Shown: positions 24,401 to 33,400 of the stretch, piece by piece | Layout: each line of letters opens with the position of its first letter | Position numbering within the stretch: position 1 is the stretch's first letter | Origin: Amyelois transitella | Taxonomy: Eukaryota; Arthropoda; Insecta; Lepidoptera; Pyralidae | Assembly (NCBI RefSeq): GCF_032362555.1 | Contig: NC_083515.1 | Location: 8,963,001 to 9,027,000, forward strand | Length of the DNA stretch: 64,000 nt | Direction of reading: 5' to 3' | Position numbers and translations under genes: made by a program | The notes under the pieces: model-generated | Told to the model about the DNA's origin: nothing | The model's database searches: none | The model's input: the letters and a program-made list of their open reading frames with translations, nothing else

Positions 24401-27400
24401 AGCCCCACGATTAGGGTAATCTTGGGATCAGTGAAAAATTAGTACTAAGTAGGTACGGGAGTCAAAATCGTGCAACATTTGTGTGTTCCCAATGTTCAAT
24501 TCTGTTCATGATGAAGAAGAACAACCCTGACCTGCGACAACATCTGCAGCTGCCCGGCGCGGTCCCGGACCAGCACGCACAGCATGTGGGGCAGCGGCAC
24601 CTTCACGCGGGTGCTCAGTTGCAGGGAGCGTCTGTTCATGATGAAGTGAACAACCCTGACCTGCGACAACATCTGCAGCTGCCCGGCGCGGTCCCGGACC
24701 AGCACGCACAGCATGTGGGGCAGCGGCACCTTCACGCGGGTGCTCAGTTGTAGGGAGCGTCTGTTCATGATGAAGTGAACAACCCTGACCTGCGACAACA
24801 TCTGCAGCTGCCCGGCGCGGTCCCGGACCAGCACGCACAGCATGTGGGGCAGCGGCACCTTCACGCGGGTGCTCAGTTGTAGGGAGCGTCTGTTCATGAT
24901 GAAGTGAACAACCCTGACCTGCGACAACATCTGCAGCTGCCCGGCGCGGTCCCGGACCAGCACGCACAGCATGTGGGGCAGCGGCACCTTCACGCGGGTG
25001 CTCAGTTGCAGGGAGCGTCTGTTCATGATGAAGTGAACAACCCTGACCTGCGACAACATCTGCAGCTGCCCGGCGCGGTCCCGGACCAGCACGCACAGCA
25101 TGTGGGGCAGCGGCACCTTCACGCGGGTGCTCAGTTGTAGGGAGCGTCTGTTCATGATGAAGTGAACAACCCTGACCTGCGACAACATCTGCAGCTGCCC
25201 GGCGCGGTCCCGGACCAGCACGCACAGCATGTGGGGCAGCGGCACCTTCACGCGGGTGCTCAGTTGTAGGGAGCGTCTGTTCATGATGAAGTGAACAACC
25301 CTGACCTGCGACAACATCTGCAGCTGCCCGGCGCGGTCCCGGACCAGCACGCACAGCATGTGGGGCAGCGGCACCTTCACGCGGGTGCTCAGTTGTAGGG
25401 AGCGTCTGTTCATGATGAAGTGAACAACCCTGACCTGCGACAACATCTGCAGCTGCCCGGCGCGGTCCCGGACCAGCACGCACAGCATGTGGGGCAGCGG
25501 CACCTTCACGCGGGTGCTCAGTTGTAGGGAGCGTCTGTTCATGATGAAGTGAACAACCCTGACCTGCGACAACATCTGCAGCTGCCCGGCGCGGTCCCGG
25601 ACCAGCACGCACAGCATGTGGGGCAGCGGCACCTTCACGCGGGTGCTCAGTTGTAGGGAGCGGACGAACTTGGTCTCTCGGCGGATTGTGTCCGCTTGCT
25701 GGAACAAAAACGACATTGTAAATATTACGTCACACTCTTTAAGAATTTGTCCTGGTTATACGGTCTCCAATTTTTTATTTTCAATTAATTTAGTGAATGT
25801 GGATGAAGCGAAGGAAGTATGCAGTGATCGTGGCAAGTGGAAAGAGGTAGTCTCTGCCTACCCCTCCGGGAAAGAGGCGTGATTTTATGTATGTATGTAT
25901 ATGGTCCCCTGGCGAGAAACTCGCTGTCCGCTTGTCACTTTGAACCGGGAGAAAAGTTATGTAATTTAAAATTCAAGTAACACGGAGTAGTGATTTCCGT
26001 CTGACCTCCATGAAAAGAGACACACGAGAAGGTCACACATTTTAGTGAATGAAATAAGCAGGTTTGCTTGCAATGTTTTCCCCCCACCGTTAAAGCATCG
26101 GTTAGCAATCCAACTAATGTACAAAACAAGAAAAAGCCACAGAAGCATTTAAACCTGTTTCTCCCTGTGCATAACTTTATTCCGGCTTTTTAACCGTTCA
26201 ACTACCGACGCTCTAAAGTATTTGTAAGTGTTTCTCTCTTAATAACCGAAACAAAACATAATATTATATTGTTACAAACAGCTCACCAGATGTCTGAATA
26301 TGGGCAGGCACTCGTGCACGGTGTAAGGAACTGCTTCGCCAACTCACACAGACACCGGCGTTTGGTAACAAGGCCTAAATCTTCACAATATTACACATAA
26401 CAAATAAATAAACAACATTAAACAGCTCACCAGATGCCTGAAGATGGGCAGGCACTCGTGCACGGTGTAAGCGTCGGCCACGGCGTCTGCGAAGCCGATC
26501 TGCTTCGCCAACTCACACAGACACCGGCGGTTGGTAACAGGGACCAGGTCCTCACTAAAATACACATATTCATGTTATTTTATAGGAATAATTAGATAAG
26601 AATAATTAAACGCAGTCAACAGCATATCAATTCAAACCCAAATTCACTCTAAATTCGTTGCTATTACTTCGCTATAGAGTTCCCATGTGGGGTACCCTAA
26701 TATGAGGTTGACTGTACCTGTGGTATGTGTCTTACTTGATATAAGTATTGTGTACTTAGTGTTATATGCAAGCAGAATTAGTACTGATGCTGGAAGTTGA
26801 CTGCTTTCGACCGATAAAGGCAAAAAGGCTTGAAAAAAGTATCATTGTCAAGGCGCAATAGATCGAAAAATTATTTAAATAGATCTAGATAAATCTTATT
26901 AATACTTATCTTTTAGATAAATGTATCTTTCAGATTAGTCAACAAAGATTTTTGTAGCGGAGATGATCATATGATGACCATATACTAGATTCCGGCAGGG
27001 TCGGCATGTAAATAGGTTCAATGGCGATCATTCATCGATGCCAATATCCTAGAATAAGTAATACAGAACTAAAAGAACACTAAAGAGATTTTCCAAAGAG
27101 TCAAGAAGTCAGGACGCGCTGTTAGAGAGGAATCGCAAGAGCAGCGCATTCTTCCCAAAGCCACGTGTGGAGGTGAGACAGCACTAGATCTAAATACACA
27201 TCAGGTCACCTGTACTGTGCCTCGCAGGTGAGGTGTGCACAGAACTGTGCGTAAGTGTGTCTGGGCACGTGTGCGCACGTGTTGAGCAGCGCCGCCAGCC
27301 CCAGCGGCTTCAGCAGCGACAGATGCTGTCTCCAACGAGCGTCGTCCCATTCCACGCAGAACGGCGCATTCTGGTCGTGGGTCAGGTCTAGGACCTAGAA

Positions 27401-30400
27401 CAATCGTTGATATGATCATTCTCGGGTTATGGGTCCAGGCCGTCTTAAAAGCGGTACCCATGTCTATAATTCAACAATATAAACATAAATCACGCCTCTT
27501 TCTCGGAGGGGTAGGCACAGACAACATCTTGCCATTTGACACGATCCTTGCGTACTTCATTCGCTTCATCCACGTTCATAATTCTCTTCATGCAGACTCG
27601 TAGGTTTCGAGTGCACCTGACCTGACCTTTTGCTAGAACGTCTCCGATTTGATCAAGGTACGTTCGTCTAGGCCTTCCCACTCCAACAGTCACATTCACA
27701 CTTCCTTTGTATATTTGTTTAGTCAACCTGCTTTCATTCATCCTTTTAAATAATTCATAATTTAACAATAGGAGTGAGAAACGCAGATTACTACATGGAT
27801 TTTAATTTGCTAGACATGATTAGTACAGGTTTCTCGCTTGGAGTACTTTTAAAGCCTTAGCAACACTGGTCTCATTTTGAGCTGTTGGTTGATTGAGGTT
27901 CCTAATAAAAAAAGTATTTTTATAGTTAGCCATTTATATCTTTTAAAAGCATATACTAACTTCCACTATAGTGGATGTTTCAGCAACTGGCTTGGTGTCT
28001 GCTGTCTCCTCAGCAGCGTTGCTCTGATGGCCCATGGAGCCCACGAGACTGGTCTTGCTGGAACTGTTGGACGATGGACTCGAGTTTCTCAGAAAGAACA
28101 CCTTCTCCGCGGTGGGGTTCGGCCATGACAGTATGCCTTTTTTGTCCACGCAGCATAACGCCTGCACGAACACATTTTTTTTATAGCCGAATACTTTTAA
28201 CAGCTCAGGGTGTTTTGACACACTTCTAGATTATTAAACCGTACGTATCATAATGTACATACATATAGTCACGACTATATCCCTTACGGGGTAGACAGAG
28301 CCAACAGCCTTGAAAAGACTAATAAGCCACATTCAGCTTTTCAGCTAAATGAAAGAATTGAGATTTAAATAGTGTTGCTAGCCCATCGCCTAAAATAAAA
28401 ATTCCAAGTTTGTACAGCCTATCCCTTAGTCGCTTTTTACGACATCCATAGGAAAGACAAGAGTTGGTCCTACCCTCTTAGAACTAGAAAGAAAAAGAAT
28501 AGGGTTCATCAGCAAAGCTAGACGTTTTTACGAGTCAATTCTATTTATCGTAAAACTCACCGACAAAGAGCCAAGCACATGTACGATATTCGCCGTTCTC
28601 GCGATCATATCTTCTTTCCCCGTCAATATATTGATGAACGTCTTCCCCAAAGACTTGAGGCTCTCCGGTTTGAGGTTGGACTCGCTGAGAGCCTGTATCA
28701 GCGGATCGCTGGCGTCCTCAGATATGGAGCAGGACTTCGGACGGATGTACTTTTGCCGCGTTTCCGATAGAATTTTGAACCTGTAAATTGATTATTGTAC
28801 ATTAGTTTTTTGATGGAACACTAAGATAAATAAATTAAAAACAAAATAATTAAAAACGGAATTCTTTTGTGGGTGGCGCTAAATTAGCTGCTTTTTGTAC
28901 CTAGGTGGCGCTAAATTCGTCGAATAAACCGCCACATAAGGGAAGATCTTCTGCCAGGCTAGGTGTGATGCCTGGGGAACGGCAGCTCCGACTATGTTGT
29001 ATCGAAGGTTGTTTATATGCTCCAATCCGAGAAATGCGTCATTTCTCTATATATACTGAAGCAGTTCGTATGTTACGTCACTCCAATCCAATAAATGTAC
29101 CCACAAATGATTAAACTAACCATAACTAAAGATATTAGACTATTAATCCTTAGCTTCTAAACCTGGGATTCTTCTTTTGGGTGTTGGGTTAGCAACCTGT
29201 CACTATTTTAATCTCAATTATATCATTAAGCCAATCAGCCGAACATGGCCTATCAAACTGTGGCGTAATCTAAAACGCCACAAGTCACAAAAATAAAATC
29301 ACGCGACGCTCTCAGTCAAAAACAGCGAAAAACCTTAATCGCGCAAGCACGGATTGAAGCTATATATACAACCTCCGACACAATATCGCCGGAGCCGCGG
29401 TTCCCCAGGCATAACACCTAGCCTGGCGGAAGATCTTCCCTTTTCAGGAATACTGGCTCTGTCTACCCCGCGAAGGATATGGTCAAAATGTTGTCCATGT
29501 TGAGCAATTAGTTTTAAATACTTATTTCAGTGTACTTAGTATTACCATATATTGTGATATCTCAATAAGTCAATTGTTAGTGAGAAATAAAGTATTTCAG
29601 AAAATCCCACTGACCTGGCCAAGCCGTAACAAGTTAGGGAGACCCACGCGATGGGGAAGATGATCTGAAGCAGCGGCAACGAAGCCGCTATGGTCTGCAG
29701 CAGGTAGATCTCCGGCCAGTGGGTGCCGCCCGGCAGCTGGTACACGTGGCGCACGACCATACAGGAGGGGTAGGCAGAGACCACATCTTTCCACTTGCCA
29801 CGACCTCTGCATACTTCCTTCGCTTCATCCACATTCATAACTCTCTTCATGCAATCTTCGAGTAAATTCTTTGTGAGAAACAAAATAATTTCAGAACATC
29901 CCACTGACCTGGCCAAGCCGTAGCAAGTTAGGGAGACCCACGCTATGGGGAAGATGATCTGAAGCAGCGGCAACGAAGCCGCTATGGTCTGCAGCAGGTA
30001 GATCTCCGGCCAGTGGGTGCCGCCCGGCAGCTGGTACACGTGGCGCACGACCATACAGGAGGGGTAGGCAGAGACCACATCTTTCCACTTGCCACGACCT
30101 CTGCATACTTCCTTCGCTTCATCCACATTCATAACTCTCCTCATGCAAGCTACGAGTAAATTCTTTGTGAGAAACAAAATAATTTCAGAACATCCCACTG
30201 ACCTGGCCAAGCCGTAACAAGTTAGGGAGACCCACGCGATGGGGAAGATGATCTGAAGCAGCGGCAACGAAGCCGCTATGGTCTGCAGCAGGTAGATCTC
30301 CGGCCAGTGGGTGCCGCCCGGCAGCTGGTACACGTGGCGCACGAAGCTGGCCACCACGACCAGCGCGATCACGAGCGGCAGGACGATGCCCTCCATTATC

Positions 30401-33400
30401 TTTACTGTGCACTGTGAATTTTAGTAATGTGAAAATGAAAATGAAAAATATTGTATTTGGAAACAAGTACAATTTAAGTAACATAGGATAACGATGACAT
30501 CTGCAGAAGTTATGAAACTGTGTCGCAGATCTCAACGCCCACCTCCAGAAAACATTTATATAATATGTTTCCATAATCTTAGCACCTTATCGATTTATAC
30601 AAAAGTAGAAGAAAAAAAAGGTTTGATATTTTGTATATGTATTGGGTGCACATAAATGTATTTTGTTACTTACATAAATAAAATCTGGGATTTTTGAAAC
30701 CGTATATTTGTTTTTCTATTTGTGCCGTGTGGTTCCCGGTGGCAAGAAAAAATAAAAGGACTACTCCATTTCGTTCCCATGGATGTCGGCATGACGCAGG
30801 GTGGGCAGAGTCAACAGGTTTGAAAAGATTGAAAGGCTACATTAAACTGTTTGGCTTAATAGTTCACAAAACTTAAGAACCTTGTAATACGGGTGTCCAT
30901 TATAGACGAATTTCCCTCTTATGAAACTTAACGGTAATATTTTATCCTAACAGATTTAACAGTACTTGTGCCGTGTGGTTTCCGGCACCAATAAAAAAAA
31001 GACAAAAACCACTCCATCTCGTTCCCGTGGATGTCGTAAAAGGCGAATAAGTGATTGGCATATAAACTTAGGATTCTTCTTTTAGGCGCTGGACTTGTAA
31101 CCTGTCACTTTATGAATCGCAATACTATCATTACGCCAAACAGCTAAATGTGGCCTATCAGTATTTTTAAGAATGTTCGCTCTGTTCACCCCGCAAGGGA
31201 TATAGACGTGATTATATGTATGTAACAGATGAGAGAGCAAGATAGATGCATTGAAATCAGTGCCAGCAGGTGAAAAAGAAAGAGCTATCAAAAAAATGCC
31301 TACCAAATAACGTTGTTTTTCAAAGACAGTGACGGGCCTATTGGTCGCTTCCTCTAGAGCTAACTTCAAATTCTTCAGATAAGGTGTCTCACACATCCTA
31401 TACGCTTTGTTCTGGTGCGGCGTACGAATGCGAGGCGCGTCGAAGTGCTCCTTTTCCTGGAAATTGATATACCAGTTAATTCAGTGCTGTGTAGTTCCCG
31501 GCACCAATACAAAAAAGAGAACCACTTCATTTCTTTCCCATGGATGTCGTAAAAGGCGACTAAGGAAAGTTTGTGAGCCTATCACAAACTTGGGATTCTT
31601 TCTTAGGCGATAGGCTAGCAACCTGTCACTATTCGAATCTCAATTCTATCATTAAGCCAAATAGCTGAACGTGGCCATTGTCTTTTCCAGACTGTTGGCT
31701 CTGTCTACCCCGCAAGGGATATAACGTGACCGTATGTATGTATGTATGCAGTTAATTCTTATTGGCACATACATATATTTTTCTATGGGATTAATTAAGA
31801 AGAAGACTAAAGGATAGGCTTATAAAATTGGGATTCCTCTTGTAGGCGATGCCACCATTTGAATATAAATTCCATCATGAAGCCATTCAAAATGTAGCCT
31901 TTTAGTGTTTTCGCAACTTATGGCTCTGTCTACCCACAAAGGATTAGACGTGACTATATGTATATATGTATATATGTATTTATGTAATTAAGATGTAGGA
32001 GAAGAGTAAAGAAGACGACTAAATAATGAGTATTTAAGACATGACAAGACAAAACCCATTTTTATCTCCTTTGTCGTTTGTTCGTTGTTGGAGGTATATC
32101 AAGGCTAGTGTGAAGGTGCTCTCATTCTATTGAGGAGTACAAAAAGTTTCAAGATCTATCAGCACAACAGTAAATGGCATTCATTATCACTGACAAGTAC
32201 AGATAGCTTCCTATGATTTAATTTCATTTTTCACTGACACTGATATATGTTACAGATAGGCACGTGCCGGAACTGTTAAAATAGACTGTGAAAATAGACC
32301 TTAAATCTTTTTGTACTCCTCAGTAGATTGAAAACGCCTTCACACTAGCCTTTATATGATTTCAACCTACCGGAGGGCTAGGCTGGAAAATTTGTCCAAA
32401 AAACAGTTCTGGTTCGTCTGGTTGGAGCCCACGACAGTGACCAGGGACCTCTTGCCCGGGTCTCAATACTATCACATCTCCTTCCACCAAGAGGGCCCAT
32501 GGAAGGTTCACTATTGTAGCTGTCAAAAAAATTCATTTTCTTTAGTTCTGTACATGAAAATTTTGCCAACATGAGGATTTAAAAATATCTGTTGTAAAAA
32601 TATATGAATAGAACCACCACCAAAAACAGGGACAGATTACAAAAAAATAATAATTTTGATAATTACATATAAAGACGAAATTGTTATTGCAGGCAGGAAC
32701 ACTAACTATGGAAATGTATTAAATTATTTTTTTGTATCTTCTAAATAATAATAATTAAATAAATCTCATGTCATCAAATCTATGTATATCCTGCTGCACA
32801 GTTCAGCATAAATAAATAAATATATATACAGGACAGATTATACAGTTTGAGTAAGCCATAAAGTAAGAAGTTAGAGACTTGTGTTACGTCCAAGACCCAA
32901 GCCAATCAGAGATTCAGGCCGGGATTCAAACCTGGGACCTACAGTGACACAGACGAGCGCACTACTGCTGTACCACAGAGGCTGTCAAAATTGACCAAAA
33001 TGATACAAAAACAAAAAGATGATAAGATAATAGCCTTGTCAATGTGATAATGATCCTATATTACCATCCCTGTAGGTCCATTGAAGAATCACACAAGGGG
33101 AGAATGGTGCACATAGGTGTGGATAGTGTTCTTCACTCCATTTTGATCGTTTTATTGTATTTTCCAAGGTTTCTGTAAATATAAATTGTATGATTACACT
33201 TTGAGCTAGCGCCAAAACAAGTTCAAGACTTGGGTAATGGAATACTAACTCCATGATATTATATTTTATAATCCTAGTAGTTTCCCATGAACTTAGATCT
33301 CACAAAAACAATTTTTAAAAAAATTGTAAATATCTCAAAATCTTTTTTGCCGATTTTGATGCCTTATATGTATATTTAAAATTTTGCCAAATCAGACCAA

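Noticed and set aside
24506..25612. A 368-codon frame overlapping the exon 11 array in another frame
   Set aside because: It is a by-product of the 129 bp unit length; any stop-free frame in one unit is open in all. Only the other minus-strand frame connects to TMEM94 exons in phase.
24481..25663. The array as a CRISPR-like or satellite locus
   Set aside because: There are no unique spacers, the unit is exon-derived, and the genome is animal.
32900..32960. tRNA-like sequence with a GGATTCAAACCTGGG block
   Set aside because: No cloverleaf can be built around it, and it matches the end of dispersed family C.
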